In this document: piece by piece, positions 40,926-51,098 of the stretch | Numbering within the stretch: the stretch's first letter is position 1 | Layout of the letters: each line of letters opens with the position of its first letter | Source of the DNA: Lithodes maja | Taxonomy: Eukaryota > Arthropoda > Malacostraca > Decapoda > Lithodidae | DNA length: 64,000 nucleotides | NCBI GenBank assembly: GCA_037953745.1 | Contig: JBAKBP010007446.1 | Location: 1-64,000 of the forward strand | Direction: 5' to 3' | The notes under the pieces: generated by a model | The model's database searches: none | What the model was told of the DNA's origin: nothing | What the model saw: the letters and a program-made list of their open reading frames with translations, nothing else | Program-made: the position numbers and the translations under genes

Positions 40926-41222
40926 ACTCCATCCTTGCCCATTACATTAACAGTTACATTAACAGGACAAGGAAAAATGCCCCCCACAAACTCAGACTTG
41001 CTAGTGTGAATGTTGGTAGTTTGAATCTGCGTGCGAATGAAGTGGCTGAGATGTGTGAGAGGAGGCGAGTGGATGTCTGCTGTGCCCAGGAAACACTCTG
41101 GAAGAGGCATGGGGTACAGTGAATTGTCGGAAGAGGAAAAGATATAGGATTTACTGGATGGGTGTGAGACTTATAAAGCGAAAGGAGGAGTGGGTGTTCT
41201 GGTGGCTGAAGAGCTGGCGGAA
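40926..41222 (+). pseudogene. LINE D endonuclease, N-terminal part
   Basis: Reads KLRLASVNVGSLNLRANEVA and VDVCCAQETLWK (catalytic Glu), then stops and frame changes at about 41121 before GGVGVLVAEELAE-type sequence (41180-41222), which continues at 45404. No intact start is evident. Confidence 0.8.
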
Positions 41223-41412
41223 GGTCAGGAGGTCAGAAGTGTGGGAAGCCATGAAAAGAGTGAAGTTGGGGAAAGCACCAGGAACAGATGGAGTGTGTGG
41301 GGAAATGTTGAGGTATGGTGGTGAGATAGTGATAGAATGGGTATGGAAAATGTGCAAACTAGCATGGGAGAAGGGGAGTGCACCCGATGACTGGAAGACT
41401 GGCATAATAGTC
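41223..41412 (+). pseudogene. LINE B1 RT, N-terminal segment
   Basis: WEAMKRVKLGKAPGTDGVCG, MCKLAWEKGSAPDDWKTGII: RT motifs 0 and 1. The coding frame resumes at 44039 (...PLYKGKGE-like) after the antisense insertion. Confidence 0.85.
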
Positions 41413-42291
41413 TATCTATCTATCTATTGCCTGACGCCGTGATCCCCGAAGGGTGGCCACGAACGAACCGCCCCCATGCACCTCTGTCCCCAGTCAGTCG
41501 ACGCCCCTCCCCCCAACCAGCACCGCCTTCATTCATGTAGTTCCTCAGTCCATCCTTCCACCTCATATTCGGTCTACCTCTCCCCTCTGTCCCTCCACCT
41601 CGCTCTCGTACACCCTCTTAGTCATTCTCTCGCTTTCCATACGTTCCATATGGCCGAACCATCTCAAGTTGTTCCTTTTCACACTTTCCAGCACATCTAC
41701 CTCCACACCACACCTCCTTCTTACTTCCTCATTAGTCTGTCTATCCCTCCATGTAATCCGCACGCACTCCTTAAGTAATTCATTTCCACTGCTCTCACTC
41801 TTGGTCTGAGTCTCTCAACCAACGTCCATGCTTCGCTTCCGTAAGTCAGTGTCGGGATTACCACACTGTCATGCAAGGACTTCTTCACTTCCATACTGAC
41901 CACCCTATTTCTTGTTACTGCTTTTAGCGTTCCTACAACCCTCTTCCCCTGTTGTACCCTCTCCCGCACCTCTTCATCCATAGTCCCATCTTTACTCAAC
42001 ACACTGCCCAGATACTTAAAAGAGTTGACGATCTCCATAGCCTGACCGTTCAGCTTCACCTCACAACTCTGTGACTTCACCCCTTTCGAAGACCATAACC
42101 TTGCTCTTCCCCGTATTTACCTTCAAATTCCGTTTTTCGCACACTGTTCCAAACTCATTTACCAGACCCTGCAACTCCCATTCATTATCACTCATCAGAA
42201 CTGTATCATCCGCAAACAGCAGTATAGGTAGCTTCCACTCAATTCCCTCCCCTTTTCAGCGATACACCAACATCCACTGCTCTTGATAGTA

Positions 42292-43614
42292 CACTCGACC
42301 CTCCATTTAACGGACAAATGCGTGCAAGCACCTGTCCGTCCTGCTAAATGTCCGTTGCTGCTAAATACTGTCCAGTCCGGATGTAATCCGGAAATTCCTT
42401 GAGAAAAATTCGGTGTTGAGTACAGGTGTCCGGACATTTAACTGTTATGCATCCTTTTTTTTTACTGTACCTGAAATAAATCCTGGTAATCCCTTGTGCT
42501 ACACCCTATTGATAATGCAAAACTATTGAACACACTTAAAAGTGTATATTATTTGGTCTCTATATAATCTGTGAATCATTTCCGATATGATAGAATTAAA
42601 GATTTATTTTCCACCAACTCATAATCAGCAAAAACGACACAAATGTCAATTAAAAACATGTTATAATATTTCCCCATCATTTTGTGTATACCGTGGGAAC
42701 AAAAAAAAACAAAAATCTATCAAACGTAAATCTCCCGTCTGGGAAGCTCGGCGCATAGACGGAGGGGAGGGTTGAAATATTTTGTTGACTATCTCATTTA
42801 TTATTTATCTATGTGCTGGAAGGATATTATATTTTTCAATTCCATCACATTAGAAATTATTCAAAGATTACAAAAAGTCCAAATAAGACATAGTTATGTT
42901 AATGTATAAGGGATTTAGGTAGATGAATTAGAGAGATAGATAGATAGAAAGAGTGTGTATATCGAGGGAAAAAAACAAAACAAAAAATCTGTCAAACGTA
43001 AATCTTCCGTCTCGGAAGCTCGGCGTCTAGACTGAGGGGAGGGTTGAACTATTTTTTTGACTATCTTATTTATTATTTATCTATGTGCTGGAAGGATATT
43101 ATATTTTTCAATTCCATCACATTAGAAATTATTCAAAGATTACAAAAAGTCCAAATAAGACATAGTTATGTTAATGTATAAGGGATTTAGATAGATGAAT
43201 TAGAGAAATAGATAAATAGAAAGAGTGTGTATATCGAGGGGAAAAAACAAAACAAAAAATCTATCAAACGTAAATCTTCCGTCTCTGCTGGCACGGAGGG
43301 GAGAGTTGAAATATTTTGTTGACTATCTTATTTATTATTTATCTATGTGCTGGAAGGATATTATATTTTTCAATTCCATCATATTAGAAATGATTCAAAG
43401 ATTACAAAAAGTCCAAATAAGACATAGTTATGTTAATGTATAAGGGATTTAGATAGGTGCATTAGAGAGATAAATAGATAGAGCAACGGACTTTGCTCCA
43501 ACTTTTTTATAGCAACGGACTATGTCCGTTGCTGGGTCCATTGTCCGGCCTACATTTTTGACCGTTATTGCCGATATCCGTTAAATCGGAATCCGTTAAA
43601 TGGAGGTTAGAGTG
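42292..43614. mobile_element. Tigger/pogo-like element (1323 bp) inside LINE B2
   Basis: TA at 42290-42291 and 43615-43616. Ends CACTCGACCCTCCATTTAAC and, inward from the right, CACTCTAACCTCCATTTAAC. The CTCCATTTAACGGA-type terminus and TA duplication resemble pogo/Tigger elements of the Tc1/mariner superfamily. No transposase. The interior is dominated by a 272-bp tandem array. Confidence 0.88.
42690..43492. repeat. 272-bp tandem repeat, three copies
   Basis: AAACGTAAATCT recurs at 42722, 42994 and 43266 (period 272). Each unit has GTGCTGGAAGGATATTATAT, ATTCAAAGATTACAAAAAG and GGGATTTAG plus a short GATA run. The second and third copies start with a GTGTATATCGAGGG phrase. The small open frames here are not conserved genes. 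Confidence 0.92.
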
Positions 43615-44038
43615 TATTTCTTTCATAACTCCATCCATATATACAGTAAACAACCACGGGGACATCACACACCCCTGTTTCAAACCAACATTCAGGTCAA
43701 AGAACTCGCTCTGCTCACTCTCCACACGTACTGCCGCCTTTGCACCCTCATACATGCTCTTCACTGCTTTCAGCAACTTGCCCTCTACTCCGTATATTCT
43801 AAGTACTTTCCACAAACCTTCTCTATCCACTCTGTCATAGGCCTTCTCCAAGTCCATAAAGGCAACATACACCTTTTGTTTCTTCTCCAGATACTTCTCC
43901 ACAACACAATTCAGGGTAAAAATCTGATCTACACATCCTCTTCCCTTCCTAAAGCCTCCCTGCTCGTCGCCTATCCATTTCTCCGTTCTCACTCTCACTC
44001 TCTCAATCACTACCCTACTGTATTGTGGCATAATAGTC

Positions 44039-45393
44039 CCCCTATATAAGGGCAAAGGGGAAAGAGGAGTGTGTGTGGTAACCACCGAGGAATATGTCTT
44101 CTAAGCGTAGTAGGGAAGGTATACAGTAGGGTAGTGATTGAGAGAGTGAGAGTGAGAACGGAGAAATGGATAGGCGACGAGCAGGGAGGTTTTAGGAAGG
44201 GAAGAGGATGTGTAGATCAGATTTTTACCCTGAATTGTGTTGTGGAGAAGTATCTGGAGAAGAAACAAAAGGTGTATGTTGCCTTTATGGACTTGGAGAA
44301 GGCCTATGACAGAGTGGATAGAGAAGGTTTGTGGAAAGTACTTAGAATATACGGAGTAGAGGGCAAGTTGCTGAAAGCAGTGAAGAGCATGTATGAGGGT
44401 GCAAAGGCGGCAGTACGTGTGGAGAGTGAGCAGAGCGAGTTCTTTGACCTGAATGTTGGTTTGAAACAGGGGTGTGTGATGTCCCTGTGGTTGTTTACTG
44501 TATATATGGATGGAGTTATGAAAGAAATACTATCAAGAGCAGTGGATGTTGGTGTATCGCTGAAAAGGGAGGGAATTGAGTGGAAGCTACCTATACTGCT
44601 GTTTGCGGATGATACAGTTCTGATGAGTGATAATGACTGGGAGTTGCAGGGTCTGGTAAATGAGTTTGGAACAGTGTGCGAAAAACGGAATTTGAAGGTA
44701 AATACGGGGAAGAGCAAGGTTATGGTCTTCGAAAGGGGTGAAGTCACAGAGTGTGAGGTGAAGCTGAACGGTCAGGCTATGGAGATCGTCAACTCTTTTA
44801 AGTATCTGGGCAGTGTGTTGAGTAAAGATGGGACTATGGATGAAGAGGTGCGGGAGAGGGTACAACAGGGGAAGAGGGTTGTAGGAACGCTAAAAGCAGT
44901 AACAAGAAATAGGGTGGTCAGTATGGAAGTGAAGAAGTCCTTGCATGACAGTGTGGTAATCCCGACACTGACTTACGGAAGCGAAGCATGGACGTTGGTT
45001 GAGAGACTCAGACCAAGAGTGAGAGCAGTGGAAATGAATTACTTAAGGAGTGCGTGCGGAGTTACATGGAGGGATAGACAGACTAATGAGGAAGTAAGAA
45101 GGAGGTGTGGTGTGGAGGTAGATGTGCTGGAAAGTGTGAAAAGGAACAACTTGAGATGGTTCGGCCATATGGAACGTATGGAAAGCGAGAGAATGACTAA
45201 GAGGGTGTACGAGAGCGAGGTGGAGGGATAGAGGGGGAGAGGTAGACCGAATATGAGGTGGAAGGATGGAGTGAGGAACTACATGAACGAAGGCGGTGCT
45301 GGTTGGGGGGAGGGGCGTCGACTGACTGGGGACAGAGGTGCATGGGGGCGGTTCGTTCGTGGCCACCCCTTCGGGGATCACGGCGTCAGGCAA
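44039..45393 (+). pseudogene. LINE B1 reverse transcriptase, main part
   Basis: Frame open from about 44039 to a TAG at 45229 (CAG in the LINE B copy at 28581), then open again to the stop in the GATA tail. Motifs: GICLLSVVGKVYSRVV, EQGGFRKGRGCVDQIF, YVAFMDLEKAYDRVDREGL (first Asp), NVGLKQGCVMSLWLFTVYMD, PILLFADDTVLMSDND (FADD), NLKVNTGKSKVMVFERG, FKYLGSVLSKDGTMDEEV, TYGSEAWTLVERLR, RWFGHMERMESERM and GHPFGDHGVRQ. Except for the nonsense codon and the B2 insertion the RT is intact, so B1 is young. Clade not resolved (CR1/RTE-related). Confidence 0.9.
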
Positions 45394-45418
45394 TAGATAG
45401 ATAGAAGAGCTGGCGGAA

Positions 45419-46082
45419 AGTGTGCTTCAGATTACGAGAGTTAGTGAAAGGCTGATTGTTTTGAAGTTGAAAGTTGGTGAAAGAATTCTGAATGTGATAT
45501 CTGCACAGGCTGGTTTACAGAAAGAGATAAAAGAGGACTTCCGGAATGACACCGTCAGTGTCATTTCAGGCCTCAAGGAGAATGAAATAACAATCGTGGG
45601 GGAGGGGGGGGGGGACCTCAATGGTCACGTGGGAGCATCTGCAGATGGATACGAGGGGGTACATGGAGGAAATGGTTACGGAAGGAGAAATCTAGAAGGC
45701 GAATATATATTGGAGTCCTGCGTTGCACTCAACATGGTTGTGTGTAACACAAAGTTCAAGAAAAGACAGAGCCACCTAATCACATATAACTCTGGGGTCT
45801 CCAGTAGCCAGATAGATTACTTCTTGGTTAACAGGAAAGACTGGAAACTAGTTCGAGATGTAAAGGTCATCCTGAGCGAAGAATGTATCCCCCAGCATAA
45901 GCTACTTGTGTGCGACATGAGCTTATACAGAGATCCTAAGCGCAAGAAGATTTACATACCCAAAAGGAAAGTGTGGCTGCTGAAGGACAAGGAAGTTAGG
46001 GATAGGTTTCATAGTGAACTGGAGGAAATGAATAGAAATAAGGAAGCTAAGCCTAACGATGTAAATAGTCAATGGAACTTTC
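45419..46082 (+). pseudogene. LINE D endonuclease, C-terminal part
   Basis: Continues the endonuclease: VGERILNVISAQAGLQ (the usual AYAPQ is altered to AQAGLQ), GGGDLNGHVG (Asp/Asn), NMVVCNTKFKKRQSHLITYN, SSSQIDYFLVNRKDWK and QHKLLVCDM (expected His). Then the linker DPKRKKIYIPKRKVWLLKDK until the TTAA MITE at 46083. Confidence 0.85.
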
Positions 46083-46086
46083 TTAA

Positions 46087-46713
46087 CCCGGGAACTGCCG
46101 GGAGACTCTTAAGAGTTCCCCCGGCGGACTGCGGGGAGACTCTTATGAGTGAGTGAAAAAAAAAATCAACTTTTGACATCGAAAAAAAAAAAAAATATAT
46201 TTTTATTTTTTTATTTTTTTTTATTTTTTTGGCCCCTGGGCCATGCAAAATCTCAGTCCTCTACCTCCCCTCCTTCCCCACTTTCCTCCTCTCCTTCAGT
46301 TATCACCTATTTTCCCTGTTATTCCCTTATTCTGAGGTATATTTTCGTGCTAACATTAGCGAGTTGCAAGCAGGGTGTTGTCATCACTGATGGCAAGCGA
46401 GTGCAAGAGAGAGAGAGAGAGTATCGATCGACTGTGTCTCAGTGGCCTTGGGGGAAATTGGCGGGAAAGCAGGTTGCCTCACCCATACATTATACAACTC
46501 GCGGGCTATATCTCCGATTTTGACCATCCAAACGCTGTTTTCACTCGTTTTATTGTTGTTTCAGTTTAATACCTTTATAATCAACCCATAATAGGTGCAT
46601 ATGGATAAGTATTAATGCTATTAATGGCACAATGAATATTTTAGTGACGGAAACACCTCAAATACGTCAGCACAGGGGGACGTTTCCAATTACCCCCATG
46701 CGCACTTCAGAGG
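46087..46713. mobile_element. TTAA MITE family T1, copy 2 (627 bp)
   Basis: TTAA at 46083-46086 and 46714-46717. Begins CCCGGGAACTGCCGGGAGAC and ends GCGCACTTCAGAGG. Longer than copy 1 because of A/T-run expansions near 46158-46233. Inserted in LINE D between the endonuclease and RT regions. Confidence 0.9.
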
Positions 46714-46717
46714 TTAA

Positions 46718-48847
46718 GCATAGCCTTATCGCTGCCACTGACAAAGTCTGTTGGAAAACAAAGGGTCACCCCAGGAATAAGACCTCTTGGTGGTGGAACG
46801 ATGAGGTAGAACATGCTGTGAAAGAGAAAAGGAGATGCTTCAAAGCATGGAAGAAACGAGGCAGCAGGGAGGAATACCAGGCAGCTAAATGAACTGCCAA
46901 AAGAGTTATTTACAATACTAAAAATCGCATTAAGGACCTGGTCCTCGAACAAGTGAGTAACACTGACAATCCCAATGGGATCTTCAACCTAGCTAGGCGA
47001 GTTAAAAATGACAGTAGGGATATTATAGGTGAACAGTGTGTTAGAAATGATAATGGGAAGATTGTGTATGCAGAAAATGAAATCAGAGAAGCATGGAAGG
47101 TACACTATGAACGATTGCTAAATGTAGAGTTTGAATGGGATAAGGAACAGCTTAGTATCGAAAAACCAATATCTGGGCCCCCTCCTTTGATAGCACCAGC
47201 TGTAGTGAGCAATGCAATCAATAAAATGAAGGATGGTAAAGCTCCAGGTTGCTCCGACATTGTCGCTGAGATGATAAAAGCCTCAGGGGAGATTGGTGTA
47301 AACTTAGTCACTCAGTTGATAAACACCATTATTAAAGATGAGAAAATCCCAGAGGATTGGCTCAAAAGTGTAATAGTAAATACTGTATATACAAAGGAAA
47401 AGGGGATGCGCTAGATAGAGGAAATTATAGGGGCCTGAAAATGCTTGACCAAATCATGAAGGTCTGTGAGAGAGTCCTTGAGGGTTTGATCAGGTAAAGC
47501 ATCTCTATTGATGATATGCAGTTTGGTTTTATGCCAGGACGTGGTACAACCGATGCTATCTTCATAGTCAGGCAGGTACAGGAAAGATACTTACTAAAAG
47601 GCAGGGATCTTTACTTTGTGTTTGTAGACCTGGAGAAGGCCTTTGAAGGCCTAGAGATGTTGTGCAGTGGGCTATGAGGAAACTTGGTGTGGAAGAGTGG
47701 CTGGTGCGTGTGATAATGAAGATGTATGAGGATTCGCGAAGTGCGGTGAGGGTGAAGGGTGTACTGAGTGATGAGTTCGCAGTCCGTGTTGGAGTCCATC
47801 AGGGTTCAGTGTTAAGCCCCCTCCTCTTTATTATGGTCTTGGAGGCACTGTCTAGAGTTTTTAGAGGCGGACTCCCGTTGGAACTGTTTTATGCAGACGA
47901 TTTAGTCCTAATAGCTGACAGTATGCAGGATGCTGAGGCCAAATTCAGAGAGTGGAGAGAGGGCATGGCGAGCAAGGGTTTAAGAGTCAATATTAACAAA
48001 ACCAAGGTTATGCATTGTAGATTGAGACGTGGCAATGTGGAAAAGAGCGGTGCATACCCATGTGCAGTGTGTGGAAAGGGAGTGGGCGTTAACTCAATTC
48101 AATGTAGCATCTGTCGATGTTGGGTACACCATGGGAGTAAGCGCTGTAGTAGAACAAAGGGGCCCCTGTCGAAGGATAAGTCAGAAATAGAGAAAAATGA
48201 GTGCGTAGTGTGCAAAGGCGAGCTTGTGTTAAGTGATGATCCTGTGGCTGTGAATTTTGGAAATGAGTCTTTGGAGCTGGTGAACAAGTTTTGTTACCTA
48301 GGAGATACCATCTCTGCCGGTGGTGGGGCCGAGGCTGCCACTGTTGCTAGAATTAGGTGTGGCTGGGGAAAGGTCAGACTTGATGCCAATCCTGACCATG
48401 AAAAGAATGCCTCTCCCCATGAAGGGAAAGGTGTATGCCTCATGTGTTGTAAGTGCAATGACGTATGCCTCAGAAACATGGGCCGCTAAAGTAGAGGATG
48501 TCAACAGAATGGAGCGTAATGAGATGAGAATGGTGAGATGGATGTGTGGGGCCAGGCTACAGGATAGAATAACAAATGTTGAGCTGAGGAAACGTTTAGG
48601 TATAAAGAGTATTAGCGAGGTGATGCGTACAAGTAAACTGGGATGGTATGGACATGTGGAGAGAATGGATGAACAAAATTGGGTGAAAAAATGCAGGTCT
48701 GTGATTGTGAAGGGAGCTGCACCAAGGGGTGGACCGAGGAAGACCTGGGATTGGACTATATGGGCCGATCTCAAATCCAAGAACTTGACAAGTGAAGCAG
48801 CCCTTAACAGGGTTGCCTGGAACGCCGCCATTAGGACAAGAAACTGA
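46718..48847 (+). pseudogene. LINE D reverse transcriptase with zinc-finger insertion and C-terminus
   Basis: Fragments: TSWWWNDEVEHAVKEKRR; a stop at 46891; AINKMKDGKAPGCSDIVAEM; EDWLKSVIVN with a frameshift near 47385-47410; QFGFMPGRGTTDAIF; FVFVDLEKAFEGLE (the residues after AF are altered); GVHQGSVLSPLLFIMVLEAL; ELFYADDLVLIADS (YADD); NINKTKVMHC. A Cys-rich insertion (YPCAVCGKGVGVNSIQCSIC, WVHHGSKRC, CVVCKG) at 48055-48220 resembles a PHD/RING-like finger. The C-terminus follows in a shifted frame: MTYASETWAAK, LGWYGHVERMDEQNWVKK, stop at 48845. RTE-like; defective. Confidence 0.85.
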
Positions 48848-48900
48848 AACTGCACTTATGTGTGGAACACTCAGTCATAAAATTTTATGTATGTAGTTAC

Positions 48901-49226
48901 ATTCACGTCTAAGCATCCTATGCCCATTCGCTGGCCGCAGCTGTAGGATACAATATAGAATATTGATGGAGAGGGACTACTTATTATCGTCCATCATCAT
49001 ACACATTGTTGCAGGGTACAAATTACAGTTGGCCATGGGATACTTAGACACAAGCGTAATTATAGCGTAACCCCACTAAGCTGCGTTCATGCTCTATAAT
49101 TATAATGTTCTATCCGGTACAATACGCTTTTTCAATCTGAATTTAAGTACCGTATTATATTGGTTTCTAATCTCATATCATACAATCTAGAATATCTTTT
49201 TAAGGTAACAAAACAGAAGGAAGAAG
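48901..49226. other. Non-coding
   Basis: No gene, repeat boundary or RNA motif seen between the end of LINE D and the LINE B fragment. Confidence 0.5.
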
Positions 49227-49990
49227 TCTATCTATCTATCTATCTATTGCCGGACGCCGTGATCCCCGAAGGGGTGGCCACAAACGAAACGGCCCCATGC
49301 ACCTCTGTCCCCAGTCAGTCGACGCCACTCCTAAACAGCACCGCCTTCATGCATATACTTCTTGACTTCATCCTTCCACCTCTCTCTTGGTTTACCTCTC
49401 CGTCTCTGTCCTTCCACCTCGCTCTCGTACACCCTCTTAATCATTCTCTCGCTTCCCATACCTTTATTCAGCTTGGGAATCTTGAAAACTCCATAGTTCT
49501 AAGTTTCTTTGTTCTCACTTTATCACTGCTTGAGCGGCAGCAAGAATTTTAGCCTTTCTCTATGTGACTCCACACCCCACACACACTTCTCAAATTATTC
49601 CTTTACACTCCTCTCACTCCTGGTCTATGTCTCTACAAAAGTTCTATACTGTACTTCAGTACTGTATGTTAATGTTTGGATTACAGGTGTCCTTCACTAT
49701 CCGATACCCCAATTTATGATATTGTTAGCCTATTGGTTTTTAGGTGTTTGGTTGGCTGGTCCTAGAACTCATCCCCATTTACCCCATTACCGGTAATTTT
49801 AGGGTTTGCTATATGATTTTTCTATTTAAGATCGAGTTTCAGGAACGTAACCCTATCGTAAATCGAGGGATACCTGTATTGACTTCTTTACTTTCACACT
49901 CACCACCCTATTCCTTGTCATTGCTTCAGCACTCCTACAACCCTCCTCCCCTGCTGTACCCTCTCTCTCGCTTCATCTTCTATACTCCCT
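49227..49990 (-). mobile_element. LINE B copy d, decayed, interrupted by a short MITE
   Basis: Minus strand. GATA tail read as CTAT at 49228-49246, then the GGTGGCCACAAACGAA region (3' end of the ORF) to about 49460. More diverged matches to 41790-42000 are at 49555-49680 and 49880-49990 (for example TGCTTCAGCACTCCTACAACC). A 193-bp MITE sits at 49684-49876. Old copy. Confidence 0.7.
49684..49876. mobile_element. Tc1/mariner-type MITE (193 bp), TA duplication
   Basis: TA at 49682-49683 and 49877-49878. Ends CAGGTGTCCTTCACTATCCG and, inward from the right, CAGGTATCCCTCGATTTACG. This terminus style occurs in pogo/Tigger-like families. Non-coding. Confidence 0.75.
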
Positions 49991-50094
49991 TATCAGACTG
50001 CCCCAATTCAATAAAGGTACGGTACCTAATTGAGCTGACATTCATCACACACACTCAGTTACTCTATACCTCTCATAGACTATACTGTACTGTA

Positions 50095-51085
50095 ATCTTA
50101 CTCTATACCACATTGAGTACAGTGAACCCTCAAATTACGCGCAATTTATCTACACGTAATCAAAACTACGCTTGAACCACAATTGAGGCAACAAATAGAA
50201 AAGTACGCTCAATTATTCGAATGTACGCGCCGAGCGTACGAGCGGGAGTCGATTCGTATCTGTTGGAGAGTTTCGGGCGGCCATATTGACGTGACGCCAA
50301 GCCCTCCAACGTCGTCACTGTTGACTGTGGAGAGAGACACTATCTATAAAGCACAACAGGATATTATGAATCTATTAAAAGACTGTTCTTCGTTTTACAT
50401 TGCATCTATCATTTATTGAGCTAACAAAATCGGAAATGGAAAATCTGTTTCTGTTCGGTAGTTGGAGGCGAGATTGTTTACACTTCTTTCGAAAGTCGCT
50501 TCAAAGCCCACTGCTCTCCCCTGGCTAAATGATGTGAAGCCAATTCCTTAATATGTATATGAGCTATTGAACTATCTCACTTGACACCTATGTAGGCTAT
50601 ATGAAACTATAGGCTATACAGAGTGTATTACTTTTGACTCAAAACTTTACCAGTAAGCCTAGGCGGCTAGGCCTATTATTTCGGTCGATCCGTTTCGGGC
50701 GCAGTGCTATCGATCGATGGCGCAAATCCGGCATTGCTCAACCACTACCAATGTGAGTTAATTTACGTTTGTGTCTTATTTGTATACATTAAATGTATTT
50801 TGTGTGGTAGATTAGGTTATGAAAACATATTTGTACAGTAATATGTTATATATTTGTGGATTTTAGATGATGAAAGGTAGAAATAGTACAACTTTCGGTC
50901 GGACCCAGACCAATACCTATTTTCCCCATTTATATAACTCCCATGTACGCGCAAACGAACGTACGCGCCGACAGCATAGTACGCATCCCACGCGTAGTTT
51001 GAGGGTTCACTGTAAAGCGTTTGATAATGTGAATCACTTTAAGCTAGGTAATGTGTTACTGGAGAGGGAGGACCCCCTGACTTAG
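50095..51085 (+). pseudogene. RT palm fragment split by a Tigger-like MITE
   Basis: About 25 codons (LSKAFDNVNHFKLGNVLLER) readable across 50105-50117 and 51015-51085 when the MITE is ignored; SKAFDNV resembles RT palm motif A in LINE F (SKAFDRV). A very short remnant; low certainty. Confidence 0.45.
50120..51012. mobile_element. Tigger/pogo-like MITE (893 bp)
   Basis: TA at 50118-50119 and 51013-51014. Ends CAGTGAACCCTCAAATTACG and, inward from the right, CAGTGAACCCTCAAACTACG. The subterminal CGCG-rich words (TACGCGC, GTACGCGCC) repeat inside both ends. The 78-codon open frame at 50183-50419 has no recognisable domain and is probably chance. Confidence 0.88.
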
Positions 51086-51098
51086 TACTTATTAATGA

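Larger units (their letters stand above)
41413..44026 (-). mobile_element. LINE B2, antisense copy inserted in LINE B1
   Basis: Perfect 12-bp target duplication GGCATAATAGTC (41401-41412; 44027-44038). Minus-strand, 5'-truncated, GATA tail read as CTAT at 41411-41427. Its sequence is nearly identical to 44120-45403, producing a palindrome-like pair with arms of about 1.3 kb. Interrupted by the Tigger-like element (42292-43614). RT motifs include GGFRKGRGCVDQIF, AFMDLEKAYDRVDREGL and GLKQGCVMSPWLFTVYMDG. Confidence 0.93.
41223..45403 (+). mobile_element. LINE B1 (GATA-tailed), inserted in LINE D, carrying LINE B2
   Basis: Perfect 15-bp target duplication GAAGAGCTGGCGGAA (41208-41222; 45404-45418). 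Starts in the RT N-terminal region and is interrupted by the antisense copy B2 (41413-44026). The GATA tail is at 45393-45403. The RT is otherwise long and little damaged. Confidence 0.93.
40871..48900 (+). mobile_element. LINE D (RTE-like), host of the nested insertions
   Basis: LINE D sequence is present at about 40920-41222, 45419-46082 and 46718-48850. LINE B1 (41223-45403) interrupts it with a 15-bp duplication, and a TTAA MITE (46087-46713) interrupts it again. Endonuclease motifs continue across the LINE B1 insertion. The left end is imprecise because 40690-40920 belongs to the hAT-like repeat. No clear tail; GTATGTAGT words near 48888-48900. Confidence 0.85.

Noticed and set aside
41413..45403. 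5' inversion by twin priming of one LINE insertion
   Set aside because: Both arms contain the same segment of the element, and the antisense part has its own tail and its own 12-bp target duplication, so it is a separate insertion.
48055..48220. A host PHD-finger gene exon
   Set aside because: It is in frame with the LINE D reverse transcriptase on both sides, so it belongs to the LINE.
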